From Desulfosarcina sp. OttesenSCG-928-A07 (GTDB lineage: Bacteria > Desulfobacterota > Desulfobacteria > Desulfobacterales > Desulfosarcinaceae): 54,378 bases of DNA. The stretch spans positions 1 through 54,378 of the forward strand of contig JAJDJS010000017.1 of the NCBI GenBank assembly GCA_030267325.1, given 5' to 3'. Numbering within the stretch: position 1 is the stretch's first letter; each line of letters begins with the position of its first letter. Of the stretch, positions 53,957 to 54,378 are shown in pieces. The notes beneath the pieces were generated by a model that was not told where the DNA came from, did no database searches, and was given only the letters and a program-made list of their open reading frames with translations. The position numbers and the translations under genes are program-made.

Positions 53957-54327
53957 CCCCCAAGGGCAAAAACGGCAGAGCTCCAGAGCAGGGACAGGTG
54001 CTCAAACTCGACCTTGATCCCACCCTGGGCCATGAACAAAAAGGCTGCCGGCCCGTGCTGGTTTTTTCTGCCACGGCCTTCAACCAGCATACCGGCTTTT
54101 GCTGGGTCGTACCCATCACCACACCGCAAAAGGGACTTCCCAATGAAATTCGCTTGCCGGAAGCGTTGCCGGTTCACGGTACGCTGCTGCTCTCGCAACT
54201 GCATTCCATAGACTGGCGGGCGCGGCCTTTTTCCGTTTCCTGCACCGTACCACCCGCCTTTCTGGAAGATATCTGCGCCCGTCTTTCTGCCGTTATCGAG
54301 CCAGAATATACTGCACACCGCCAATAA
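53950..54327 (+). CDS. mazF: MazF-type mRNA interferase toxin
   Basis: A 125-residue toxin of the MazF/PemK family that cuts single-stranded RNA at short sequences. Visible motifs are GQVLKLDLDPTLGHEQKGCRP (split here to its first part), VFSATAFNQHTG, VVPITT and the C-terminal SQLHSIDWRAR. Length is normal. It is the last gene in the window; the remaining 51 bases hold nothing I can name. Confidence 0.9.
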   Translation: MVAPKGKNGRAPEQGQVLKLDLDPTLGHEQKGCRPVLVFSATAFNQHTGFCWVVPITTPQKGLPNEIRLPEALPVHGTLLLSQLHSIDWRARPFSVSCTVPPAFLEDICARLSAVIEPEYTAHRQ

Positions 54328-54378
54328 GTTGCTGTTTTCAGATCTTAAAAAGTAGGGGCGGATTCATCGTGCCCTGCC

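Overview
The window (about 54 kb, no rRNA or tRNA seen) looks like a chromosomal segment of a Desulfobacterota bacterium, probably a Desulfobacterales sulfate reducer. I infer this from the type of DnaA (DNA-binding loop NRYHATT instead of GGRDHTT), the HflX, PfaD and Xaa-Pro peptidase types, and the operon mix; no marker gene proves it. Most of the window is core housekeeping DNA with accessory patches. Layout: 1-4.6 kb, leuB and uvrA (minus). 5.2-6.6 kb, a divergent dnaA (plus) with no dnaN beside it. 6.8-15.5 kb, a long minus-strand run: pepP-like peptidase, xerD, rpsF, rpsR, a DUF2232 membrane protein, rplI, dnaB, hflX, suhB and a small Cys-rich protein. 15.7-18.9 kb, plus-strand hotdog thioesterase, elbB, a degenerate molybdenum-carrier-like/DUF6794-like fusion, a Nudix protein with a split box, and an FmdB zinc ribbon. 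19-24 kb, holA, lspA and ileS (minus). 24.3-33 kb, plus-strand cvpA, mazG, cinA, manC, hemL, an orphan pfaD and an NCS2 permease. 33-43.6 kb, minus-strand cell-envelope sugar genes: glmM, a left-handed beta-helix protein, a WecA-CapD-type fusion, an SDR epimerase, a flippase and two glycosyltransferase genes. 43.9-47.7 kb, rlmN, glnS and a Fic-domain protein with a broken active site. 47.9-53.7 kb, the most unusual part: a compact plus-strand set of radical SAM/SPASM, B12-binding radical SAM, a possible 36-residue peptide, a KAS III-like ketosynthase, a HTH-like protein, a BtrH-type acyltransferase and a stand-alone acyl carrier protein. It ends at a mazEF toxin-antitoxin pair. I read this set as a small, apparently undescribed ACP-dependent biosynthetic cluster. 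A second thread is a family of about 120-bp MITE-like elements (ends TTAGATnGTGTC, imperfect long terminal inverted repeats) with five copies, at about 1.5, 6.7, 17.7, 38.7 and 43.7 kb. All lie in intergenic gaps. Two of them, in opposite orientation, bracket the flippase/glycosyltransferase genes, and one remnant appears to supply the stop codon of a small gene. No transposase is present in the window, so they would have to be moved in trans. The genes cooperate as usual blocks: replication (dnaA, dnaB, holA, xerD), translation (rpsF, rpsR, rplI, ileS, glnS, rlmN, hflX), nucleotide-sugar and envelope synthesis (manC, glmM, epimerase, WecA-like, flippase, glycosyltransferases), and the possible ACP-based product at the right end.
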